Of a stretch of DNA of 64,000 nt, positions 32,903 to 40,128 are shown piece by piece. The notes below the pieces were generated by a model. The model was given only the letters and a program-made list of their open reading frames with translations, ran no database searches and was not told the DNA's origin. Each line of letters opens with the position of its first letter. Position 1 is the first letter of the stretch. This DNA comes from Thalassorhabdus alkalitolerans (GTDB taxonomy: Bacteria; Bacillota; Bacilli; Bacillales; Marinococcaceae): NCBI RefSeq assembly GCF_042656585.1, contig NZ_JBHSPG010000021.1; one strand, given 5' to 3'. Both the position numbers and the translations under genes were made by a program.

Positions 32903-33766
32903 ATGAGTATCGTAGCTATTGATATGGACGGGACATTACTTAATTCTAATGGAAAGATTTCAGCAGCCAATGCTGAGGCATTAAAGAAGTTAAAAAATAA
33001 CGGATATAAAGTCGTGATTGCGACAGGTAGAGATGTAGATGAAGTAAAAAGGCTGACGGGAAATGCAAATGTGCAACCCGACGGCATCGTTTCTATAAAC
33101 GGGGCAGTCGTGGAATGGCAGGACAAGATTCTCCGCGAAGCAACAATGCAAACGAAAGATGCTGCCGACCTTCTTGAATGGCTTGAAAACAAAGGCTATT
33201 ACTATCATGCATACACACAGGAAGGTATTCATGCTTCTGCCCAGGGTAAAGAATTTTATGAAAATGACATCAAGGAATTTACGAAGAATAAGGAAGACGC
33301 AGAAGTCATTAGTGAAAGAATACGACAAAAAGCTGATGAGCAGATTAAAGACCTTGTTATTAAAGACATGCCATCTCCAGAGGAGTTAAAATCGAATCAC
33401 TACAAGGTTTATAAGTTCTTAGTCGTTTCACTCCTTGAAGAAAAACTGCATCAGGCTCGTAAAGTATGGTCAGGTAGAGAGGAAATTTCAATCACTTCTT
33501 CCGGTCGCGACAATATTGAGATTATGCATCCGGACATTCAAAAAGGGAAAGGGCTGCTGTCTGTTCTTGAACATCTCCATATTGACGCCGAAAATAGCTT
33601 TGCCATTGGAGACAATTATAACGACCTTCCCATGTTCAACCTGGTTGGAACCAGTATTGCGATGGGAAATGCTGAAGATGATGTGAAAAAAGTCGCTACT
33701 CACGAGACTGCTCATCATGATGAAGACGGGGTGGCCCAAGCAGTTTATGACATCATTTTAAAATAA
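32903..33766 (+). CDS. HAD-superfamily (Cof-type) phosphatase
   Basis: 287 residues from ATG 32903, six bases after GAGGTG; a GTG at 32894 is part of the ribosome site. Motif I DMDGTLL (nucleophile Asp), motif II VIATGR, motif III Lys near KGKGLLSVL and motif IV GDNYNDLPMF; the cap inserted between II and III is of the Cof (C2B) type, as in YkrA/YcsE. Hydrolyses small phosphorylated metabolites; substrate unknown. Confidence 0.93.
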   Translation: MSIVAIDMDGTLLNSNGKISAANAEALKKLKNNGYKVVIATGRDVDEVKRLTGNANVQPDGIVSINGAVVEWQDKILREATMQTKDAADLLEWLENKGYYYHAYTQEGIHASAQGKEFYENDIKEFTKNKEDAEVISERIRQKADEQIKDLVIKDMPSPEELKSNHYKVYKFLVVSLLEEKLHQARKVWSGREEISITSSGRDNIEIMHPDIQKGKGLLSVLEHLHIDAENSFAIGDNYNDLPMFNLVGTSIAMGNAEDDVKKVATHETAHHDEDGVAQAVYDIILK

Positions 33767-33792
33767 CTTTTCCTCTTTTCTTTTTTCCCTGT

Positions 33793-34088
33793 TATAATTA
33801 CCTGGGCCCCTAATATAATAATGGTAAATCTCCATCAAACACGTGGAGGAGTCAGAAAGAACAGTTGTGATCTCCCGCCTCTTACGCCTATTTTTGGCAT
33901 TCTCTCAAGCAGTAAAGAGCAGCTTTTTAGAGCTGTATTGAATAAAAAACAGGACTGTCACTGTTCACGGGAAACAAATAAAGTCGGCAGCGTCTCGGCC
34001 TTCTGGCAATGGATATGCTCCATTGCCTTTTTTAGTGACAAATGTTTCAAGCTTGGGGAAAAAATTTGAATAGAAAGGAATTTGCGTA
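33793..34088 (+). promoter_or_regulatory. Long structured leader of the NhaC antiporter gene
   Basis: Starts at a TATAAT -10 (33793-33798) and holds several short hairpins (CTCCA/TGGAG near 33831-33849, CAGCT/AGCTG near 33920) and a perfect intrinsic terminator at 34005-34033, all ahead of the antiporter ribosome site. This is the architecture of a transcription-attenuation leader. I could not match it to known riboswitch or T-box consensus elements. Confidence 0.55.
34005..34033 (+). terminator. Intrinsic terminator inside the nhaC leader
   Basis: Perfect 9-bp stem GGCAATGGA/TCCATTGCC, 5-base loop, T6. It lies 56 bases before the antiporter start and about 240 bases after the HAD gene stop, so it may act as an attenuator. 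Confidence 0.85.
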
Positions 34089-35657
34089 ATGACAGAACCA
34101 TCCTTTATCTCCTTGATTCCGCCCCTTCTTACCCTTCTTATGATTATAATAACGCGAAGAGTTATTTTATCTTTAGGTGCCGGGATTGTCATAGGAGGTC
34201 TTATTTTAAACGACTGGAGTGTTGTCTCCACCATTGATCAAATAACAGAAACTGCAGTCTCTCTTTTTTACGTTGACGGCGCTGTGAATGACTGGGAATT
34301 TTTCATCATGCTATTCTTGCTTTTTCTCGGCATGATGGCCGCTCTTATTACTTTTTCAGGCGGCAGCCGTGCGTTTGGGGAATGGGCTCTTTCCAAAGTA
34401 AAAACAAGAATAGGCGCCCAGCTCGCTACATTGGTATTTGGTATTCTTGTATTCATTGATGATTATTTTAATAGTTTAACCGTGGGACAGGTGAGCAGGC
34501 CTCTTACCGACAGACATAAAGTGTCACGAGCAAAGCTTGCCTATATCGTTGATTCAGCTGCTGCTCCTATATGTGTGATTGCTCCACTGTCAAGCTGGGG
34601 TGCCTACATCATAACGATTATTGCTGGAATCTTAGCTGATCATGGTCTGGGGCAGTATGGAGCTCTTGAAGCATTTATTTATATGATCCCAATGAATTTC
34701 TACGCCTTGACGGCCATCCTGTTTGTTTTTCTGGTTATTGTATGGAAGCTTAATTTCGGGCCTATGCGTACACATGAATCAAAAGCTATCCAAAAAGGTG
34801 TATTGTTCGATTCCTCCAGAGGAGCGATCCCCGGAGACCACAAAACAGATATTAATGAAGGAAAAGGCTCAGTCATAGACTTACTTCTGCCGATCGCGGT
34901 GTTAATTGTGAGTACAGTGGTATTCATGATTATTACTGGAATACAAGGAACAGAAGGAGAAGCAACCGCTCTTACTGTCTTTGCTGAAACTGATGTAGCA
35001 TCCTCCCTGGTCTACGGCGGACTGATAGGACTGGGTACGGCTCTCCTTTTAACTGTAAGAAAAAAACCATCTGTAAAAGGAGTACTATCAACTTTAGGAA
35101 AAGGCATTCAATCGATGCTTCCTGCGATTTATATCTTAATATTTGCCTGGACAATGGTTACTGTTATTGATGGTTTAGGAACTGGAGAATATTTAGCCGG
35201 AGTTCTAGATGGTACGGTTCCTGCGTACTGGCTGCCAGCTCTGCTCTTTCTTTTGGCAGGATTTATGGCTTTTTCTACCGGGACATCCTGGGGCACATTC
35301 ATTTTACTCCTTCCAATAGCGGGAGAAATTGCGGCAGCCCTTGATATCACAATGATGCTTCCTGTTCTTGCAGCAGTGTTAGCAGGTGCCATTTTTGGAG
35401 ATCATTGCTCTCCTATTTCAGATACGACCATTCTTTCCTCTACCGGTGCAGGCAGCCATCACATCGATCATGTATTGACCCAGCTACCTTATGCCTTAGT
35501 CGTAGCGGCAGTATCCTTTTTAGGCTATTTAGTGCTCGGGCTTACAGGAAGCACTTTACTAGGTCTTACTGTATCTATTGTTCTCCTTATTCTCGCCGCT
35601 CTTATGTTGCGCGGGTTTATAAAGCCTATAGAATCAGGGTCAGAATCTTCTATTTAA
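34089..35657 (+). CDS. NhaC-family Na+/H+ antiporter
   Basis: 522 residues, roughly 12 membrane segments. Family hallmarks: GILVFIDDYFNSLTVGQV with adjacent charged Asp residues in a membrane segment, SAAAPICVIAPLSSWGAY, GTSWGTFILLLPIAGE and GDHCSPISDTTILSS. Expected to export Na+ in exchange for H+, useful in salty or alkaline surroundings; some relatives may carry amino acids instead. Ribosome site GAAAGGAATTTGCGTA. Expression is likely controlled by the leader with its internal terminator. Confidence 0.93.
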   Translation: MTEPSFISLIPPLLTLLMIIITRRVILSLGAGIVIGGLILNDWSVVSTIDQITETAVSLFYVDGAVNDWEFFIMLFLLFLGMMAALITFSGGSRAFGEWALSKVKTRIGAQLATLVFGILVFIDDYFNSLTVGQVSRPLTDRHKVSRAKLAYIVDSAAAPICVIAPLSSWGAYIITIIAGILADHGLGQYGALEAFIYMIPMNFYALTAILFVFLVIVWKLNFGPMRTHESKAIQKGVLFDSSRGAIPGDHKTDINEGKGSVIDLLLPIAVLIVSTVVFMIITGIQGTEGEATALTVFAETDVASSLVYGGLIGLGTALLLTVRKKPSVKGVLSTLGKGIQSMLPAIYILIFAWTMVTVIDGLGTGEYLAGVLDGTVPAYWLPALLFLLAGFMAFSTGTSWGTFILLLPIAGEIAAALDITMMLPVLAAVLAGAIFGDHCSPISDTTILSSTGAGSHHIDHVLTQLPYALVVAAVSFLGYLVLGLTGSTLLGLTVSIVLLILAALMLRGFIKPIESGSESSI

Positions 35658-35683
35658 CAGGAAAGATGAAATTAATAAAAGCA

Positions 35684-35731
35684 AGCTGCCCTATCCTTTA
35701 AAGAAATCAAAGGACAGGGCAGCTTTTTTTA
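35684..35731 (+). terminator. Terminator after nhaC
   Basis: AAGCTGCCCTATCCTTT paired with AAAGGACAGGGCAGCTT, then T-tract. Confidence 0.88.
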
Positions 35732-35866
35732 AGCCTGCAAATGAGTGATGTTTTCACCTTTCACTTGCAGATTGTGACTCTCTGCAATTCACAGTTTTCT
35801 CTTTCCAGTTTAGGGGCATACTTATTATAGAAGAAAGTTAATGTCTTGAGAGAAAGGATTTTGAAA

Positions 35867-36106
35867 ATGGATGTACTTGTGATAATTCTGGCTATCATTG
35901 TACTCGCTGTTTATTTCTCACCGTTTATCTTTTCAAGCTTACAGGCGTCCTTTCCCTTTTTCAATTCCTTCATGAAAGTTAAGTACACTACAATTTTTGC
36001 GATTATAGCTGTCATGTTCGGACTTTATATGGATCCATTCCCAGTCCAGACCGTCTTTCTTGGAATGATTGCAGGAAGCTTTATGGATTTTTTATTACGA
36101 GATTAG
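35867..36106 (+). CDS. Small membrane protein, 79 aa
   Basis: Starts MDVLVIILAIIVLAVYFSPF (GAAAGGA eight bases upstream) and has three hydrophobic segments (about 1-24, 40-58 and 60-76) with short polar loops. The conserved-looking piece FGLYMDPFPVQTVFLGMIAG is typical of small uncharacterised Bacillaceae membrane proteins. Family not recognised with confidence; monocistronic. Confidence 0.7.
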   Translation: MDVLVIILAIIVLAVYFSPFIFSSLQASFPFFNSFMKVKYTTIFAIIAVMFGLYMDPFPVQTVFLGMIAGSFMDFLLRD

Positions 36107-36120
36107 AGGAGAGAGGAGAA

Positions 36121-36227
36121 AGGTGCCTGGCACCTTTCTGATGTGTAACATAATAAAATGCACTTTCCCTTTGCACTAGGGACTTCAGCAATAGTAATGT
36201 TACAAACCAAGAAGGTGCCAGGCACCT
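36121..36227. repeat. MITE-like nested inverted-repeat element
   Basis: 107 bp bounded by AGGTGCCTGGCACC arms that are themselves palindromes, with a second inner inverted pair TGTAACAT/ATGTTACA. No coding capacity. A single partial copy of the arm occurs at 52688-52702. Confidence 0.6.
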
Positions 36228-36265
36228 AAATAAAATCCCCCTTGGTGATAAGGGGGATTTTATTT
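36228..36265 (-). terminator. Terminator after the second UspA gene
   Basis: Perfect 16-bp stem (36228-36243 / 36250-36265) with core ATCCCCC/GGGGGAT and T-rich arms; overlaps the stop codon. Confidence 0.88.
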
Positions 36266-36683
36266 ATTTTACAATCATTACCGGACTTTGCACCCTTTTC
36301 GCTACTTTATGGCTGACACTGCCAAGCACCATGCTTTGAAGCTTGTTTAAGCCCCGGCTTCCTATAACTACACAATCATAGTTTCCTTCATTCGCAAACT
36401 CTACAATGCTAGGTCCTGGTTCTCCATGCTTTAAATGTATATCATAAGAAACGTTTTCTTCTTCAAACATTTCAATGATAGGTTTTAAACGTTCTTTTCG
36501 CTTTTTTTCGATTACAGCTGTATCGCCGAAGTGAATGACCTCAGATTTTGCTTTTTCCCCGTCTATTACATAAATGATATCAATGTGACTGTCTTTTTGA
36601 CCAGCTCTTATACCCAAAGCGTGTCTGGCTGAACGTACCGCATTTTCTGAGCCGTCTGCAGCCAAAAGGATTTTTTTGTACAT
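36264..36683 (-). CDS. Universal stress protein, UspA family (second copy)
   Basis: 139 residues from ATG 36683 (AAAGGGGGAGATCAGTT upstream). Usp fold with ILLAADGSENAVRSARHAL, HGEPGPSIVEFA and VIGSRGLNKLQSMVLGSVSHKV. It lies immediately downstream of the SulP anion transporter, in the same direction, separated by a terminator-like hairpin, a pairing that suggests a functional link. About 35 percent similar by eye to the copy at 23314. Confidence 0.92.
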   Translation of the reverse strand: MYKKILLAADGSENAVRSARHALGIRAGQKDSHIDIIYVIDGEKAKSEVIHFGDTAVIEKKRKERLKPIIEMFEEENVSYDIHLKHGEPGPSIVEFANEGNYDCVVIGSRGLNKLQSMVLGSVSHKVAKRVQSPVMIVK

Positions 36684-36717
36684 AACTGATCTCCCCCTTT
36701 TAGTATTATTATATATG

Positions 36718-36745
36718 AAAAAAGTGCGCATTACTGCGCACTTTT
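36718..36745 (-). terminator. Terminator between sulP and uspA
   Basis: AAAAGTGCGCA/TGCGCACTTTT stem, 4-base loop, T6 on the minus strand; read-through into uspA is possible. Confidence 0.8.
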
Positions 36746-36748
36746 CCC

Positions 36749-38218
36749 TTAATGACCTGATGATAACCCTTCAAGCCTTTTCATAAGGTTTGAACTCTCC
36801 TGGTTCAAGCCGGTAAAACTGACTTCAACGTTATTTTGCTCATACTTTGCTCTTACTTTTTCCAAAGCCTCTACGGCGGAGTCATCCCATACGTGGGCTT
36901 TTGATAAATCAAGCTCCACTTTCTTCACATTCTCCTGGTAATCAAACCCTTTTGTAAAGTCAGTTACTGATGCAAAGAACAGTTGACCGTCTATGTGGTA
37001 GATCTTCTTCTCTTCTGCTCTTATAAAATGCTCGGTTACTTTTACTTTGGAAATCTTTGCGGCAAAGAAAATCGCACTTAACATTACGCCGGCAAATACT
37101 CCTTGCGAGAGGTCATGAGTGACCACTACTGTTCCCACTGTTACCAGCATAACTGCCGAGTCAGTCTTTGGAATTTTAGGTAGCATCCTAATGGATCCCC
37201 AGTCAAATGTACTGATTGACACCATAATCATGACACCTGCCAAAGCAGCCATTGGAATTTGGACAACCAGATTACCAAGGACTATAATCAAGAACATGAG
37301 AAATACACCGGCAACCAAAGCGGATAATCTTCCCCTGCCTCCTGACTTCACATTAATAACAGATTGTCCAATCATGGCACATCCTGCCATCCCGCCAAAG
37401 AAACCTGTCACTACATTAGCGTAGCCCTGTCCTCTGCTTTCTTTGTTTTTATTGCTGTCTGTATCTGTCATGTCATCAACAATCGTTGCTGTGAGCAAAG
37501 ACTCTAACAAACCAACAACCGCAAGAGCCAGCGAGTAAGGAAGAATAATCATTAATGTTTCCATATTTAAAGGAATAGAGGGAATCAAAAAGACTGGCAA
37601 TGTATCAGGCAAGGCCCCCATGTCTCCAACAGTCCGGACACCTGCATTCATAAAAACAGCAATAGCTGTCACAACCACAATGGCAACTAATGTAGATGGT
37701 ACCGCTGACGTAACCTTCGGGAGCAGATAAATAATGGCAAGCGTTAAAGCAACCAATGCATACATAACCCATGTTTCTCCCACAAAATGCTCTAATTGTG
37801 CCATAAATATTAAGATGGCAAGAGCATTCACAAATCCCACGATCACAGACCTTGGGATAAACTTCATAAAGACGGCCAGCTTAAACACGCCAAATAATAT
37901 TTGGATGATTCCCGTAAGAATGGTAGCAGCAAGCAAATATTGAAGCCCATGATCCGCTACAAGTGTAATCATTAACAATGCCATAGCTCCCGTAGCAGCT
38001 GATATCATGCCTGGGCGTCCACCAACAAAAGCAATCACCACTGCTATACTAAAAGAAGCGTATAACCCTACCATCGGATCTACTCCTGCAATGATAGAAA
38101 AAGCGATCGCCTCTGGTATAAGGGCCAAAGCCACCACAATTCCTGCAAGAACATCCCCTTTGACATTCCCAAACCACTCTTCTTTCATTTTTGCTGTATT
38201 CACTTTTTTGTTTCGCAC
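36749..38218 (-). CDS. SulP-family anion transporter with STAS domain
   Basis: 489 residues: about 11-12 membrane segments (GDVLAGIVVALALIPEAIAF, VIGQSVINVKSGGRGRLSA) and a C-terminal STAS domain from about 400 (DGQLFFASVTDFTKGF, VELDLSKAHVWDDSAVEALE). Members carry sulfate, bicarbonate or other anions with Na+ or H+; the substrate cannot be fixed from sequence. The start is uncertain (GTG 38218, or the ATG at 38188). Confidence 0.93.
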   Translation of the reverse strand: MRNKKVNTAKMKEEWFGNVKGDVLAGIVVALALIPEAIAFSIIAGVDPMVGLYASFSIAVVIAFVGGRPGMISAATGAMALLMITLVADHGLQYLLAATILTGIIQILFGVFKLAVFMKFIPRSVIVGFVNALAILIFMAQLEHFVGETWVMYALVALTLAIIYLLPKVTSAVPSTLVAIVVVTAIAVFMNAGVRTVGDMGALPDTLPVFLIPSIPLNMETLMIILPYSLALAVVGLLESLLTATIVDDMTDTDSNKNKESRGQGYANVVTGFFGGMAGCAMIGQSVINVKSGGRGRLSALVAGVFLMFLIIVLGNLVVQIPMAALAGVMIMVSISTFDWGSIRMLPKIPKTDSAVMLVTVGTVVVTHDLSQGVFAGVMLSAIFFAAKISKVKVTEHFIRAEEKKIYHIDGQLFFASVTDFTKGFDYQENVKKVELDLSKAHVWDDSAVEALEKVRAKYEQNNVEVSFTGLNQESSNLMKRLEGLSSGH

Positions 38219-38392
38219 CTCTTTCTAATTTTTTACTCATTTGCATGGATGCAATTAGAAAGATTATTTTTTTAACCAGCCACTCACATAACAGAGTACC
38301 GTTCTATTCCATTTAAAATCTGCTAATTTCAGCTAGGTTATCCGTCCGTTTCCCTTTCTTTTAACATCTTGTGCGCAGAGTATTTCATCTAA

Positions 38393-38415
38393 GATTCTTG
38401 TCCCTAACAAGAATC
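38393..38415. promoter_or_regulatory. Inverted repeat upstream of sulP
   Basis: GATTCTTGT-CCCTA-ACAAGAATC, 9-bp perfect arms without a T-tract, 175 bases upstream of the transporter start. Operator or leader hairpin; the remaining 38229-38563 shows nothing else identifiable. Confidence 0.4.
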
Positions 38416-38563
38416 GGCGTTGTGAACAAAAGGAGTGTAGCATATTTACATCTATATCGAAAATATCATGTAAGCGCATAACATAATTACTTTTTTCTTA
38501 TTTTCTCTTTTATTCTCTCTTATATGAGGACCATTACAGTTGTTAATAAAATTTCTCATTATT

Positions 38564-38589
38564 GTTTCAATCTTACCTTAAACGGGTAT
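38564..38589 (+). promoter_or_regulatory. SigB promoter of the YusW-like lipoprotein gene
   Basis: GTTTCA, 14 bases, GGGTAT: 11 of 12 consensus positions, 45 bases upstream of the ATG, same spacing as the sigB operon promoter. Confidence 0.7.
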
Positions 38590-38633
38590 AAGTCACTCGT
38601 TACTTATGATTGATTAAAAAGGAGTTTTTTCAT

Positions 38634-39245
38634 ATGAAACGTTCTTTCATTGCTATGTCTTCCTTAGCCCTTGTGCTGGCTGCTTGCGGAGAGGGAGAAG
38701 ATAACGGTGCAACAGAAGGAGATACAGAACAAGAAATATCTGAAGATGTCCAAACAGAAGAAACAGACCAGGAGGAGCCAGAGGAAACAGGCGATGTAGA
38801 TGACGATGAGCAAACAGAATCACCTGATGATGAAGAAGAGGAAAATGGGGACGAAGAAACAACCGACGACACTAACGATGCAAACGGTGACGAGGAGGAA
38901 GCATCTGAAGATGAATCCCTGCTTGATCGTGGCATAGAAGAGTTCGATCTGGACATTGAATTTACTGATGGCAGCGAATGGGAATATGAATATGAAGAAA
39001 ATGGAGATACAGAGGGCGAAATCGAAAAAGAAAATGGTGAGGAAGAAGAACAAGAAGGAGAGCAAGCCATCTCAGAACTAGAAGACCTTCTTGGCAGCCT
39101 TTATATTAATGAAGATATGTCTGATGATGAAATTATTGATGCAGTCCTGGAAGAACTTGATATCAGCCGTGACGAAATCGATGAATTTGAGCTTGAAATC
39201 GAGTTTCAAGATGGGACGAATCTTGAAGTAGAATTAGAACAATAA
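38634..39245 (+). CDS. YusW-like acidic lipoprotein
   Basis: 203 residues from ATG 38634 (AAAAAGGAG upstream). Lipobox LVLAAC (Cys18), then about 80 residues almost entirely Glu, Asp, Thr and Gly, then a domain from about 105 (IEEFDLDIEFTDGSEWEYEY) and ELDISRDEIDEFELEIEFQD repeated near the end, which recalls the YusW domain. The highly acidic sequence suits an exposed envelope protein in a salt-tolerant organism. A good SigB promoter suggests stress induction. The function is unknown. Confidence 0.8.
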   Translation: MKRSFIAMSSLALVLAACGEGEDNGATEGDTEQEISEDVQTEETDQEEPEETGDVDDDEQTESPDDEEEENGDEETTDDTNDANGDEEEASEDESLLDRGIEEFDLDIEFTDGSEWEYEYEENGDTEGEIEKENGEEEEQEGEQAISELEDLLGSLYINEDMSDDEIIDAVLEELDISRDEIDEFELEIEFQDGTNLEVELEQ

Positions 39246-39261
39246 GCATGTAAATATGGAT

Positions 39262-39293
39262 AAAGAGTCTGGCTCCGAGCCAGACTCTTTTTT
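39262..39293. terminator. Bidirectional terminator, YusW-like / HD hydrolase genes
   Basis: AAAGAGTCTGGCTC/GAGCCAGACTCTTT, single-base loop centre, with T6 on the plus side. Confidence 0.85.
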
Positions 39294-39297
39294 ATGC

Positions 39298-39945
39298 TCA
39301 TTTCTCACCATTCCACTCCAGGTAAAACTGTTCGAGAAAATTTACCATAAACAAGTGTCTCTCTTCGCCCATTTCTTTTCCATAATTTGTATTCAATTTC
39401 TCTTTTAACAGGAGCAGCTTTTCATAAAAATGATTGACTGCCGAGCTTTGCCTTTTTTCGTATTCTTCTTTTGACATTGCTTCCTGAGGCTGCTCACCTG
39501 GGACGTATATAGGATGGCCATGGGCTCCTGAAAAAGCAAAGGTCCTGGCAATACCAAGAGCACCAATCGCATCAAGACGGTCTGCATCCTGAACAACCTT
39601 CCCTTCAATGGTTGTCATTGGAGGGTTGTGGCCTCCCCTGAAAGACATCGTTGAAATAATTTCTAAAACATGATCTCTTTCTTCTTTACGAACTTGCTTG
39701 TCATCCAGCCAATCTGCCACTTTTTGAATCCCTTTCGCTTCTGTCTCATTGAATTTTGAGTCCGCCATATCATGAAGCAGAGCCGCCAGCTCACAGACAA
39801 AAAGGTCAGCCTTTTCTTCCCGGGCTATTGTCTTTGCCAGCTCAACCACTCTGTATGTATGCCACCAATCATGTCCGCTTGCCTCTTCTTCAAAAAAATC
39901 TCTTACCCACTCCTGCGCCTGCTTTACTATTTCTTCAGTCTGCAT
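39298..39945 (-). CDS. HD-domain phosphohydrolase (YpgQ-like)
   Basis: 215 residues from ATG 39945 (AGGTGG five bases upstream). HD motif: first His in SGHDWWHTYRVVELA, paired HD in LAALLHDMADSKF, later Asp in QDADRLDAIGALGIARTF. This pattern is that of YpgQ/YedJ hydrolases, which in B. subtilis hydrolyse nucleoside triphosphates. Cytoplasmic; the substrate here is inferred. Confidence 0.9.
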   Translation of the reverse strand: MQTEEIVKQAQEWVRDFFEEEASGHDWWHTYRVVELAKTIAREEKADLFVCELAALLHDMADSKFNETEAKGIQKVADWLDDKQVRKEERDHVLEIISTMSFRGGHNPPMTTIEGKVVQDADRLDAIGALGIARTFAFSGAHGHPIYVPGEQPQEAMSKEEYEKRQSSAVNHFYEKLLLLKEKLNTNYGKEMGEERHLFMVNFLEQFYLEWNGEK

Positions 39946-40085
39946 AAATACCACCTGTCTTTTCCTTAGCCTGAATTTACTACTCTTTTATTATGTGGAT
40001 TTTCTCAGAAAAGGTAAAGAACCTGGAAACCATTCTCCTCCCGTAAGGAACTCTCGGTTTCCAGAACAAATCTATTTGGCAGATA

Positions 40086-40128
40086 AACTTAAAAGCTTCC
40101 ATAGCAAGGCTATGGAAGCTTTTAAGTT
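40086..40128. terminator. Terminator after nasC
   Basis: Perfect 20-bp inverted repeat (40086-40105 / 40109-40128) with core CTTCCATAGC/GCTATGGAAG and a 3-base loop. Confidence 0.75.

Noticed and set aside
33806..34033. Lysine riboswitch or T-box in the NhaC leader
   Set aside because: The lysine cores GAGGTGC and GCCGAAG and the T-box GGTGG-ACCGCG element are absent; only short local similarity was seen.
33821..34069. 82-codon frame in the NhaC leader
   Set aside because: No ribosome site, and it runs through the intrinsic terminator hairpin. Composition is not protein-like.
38630..39070. Serine-rich and leucine-rich antisense frames opposite the acidic lipoprotein genes
   Set aside because: These are direct consequences of GAA/GAT-rich coding on the other strand.
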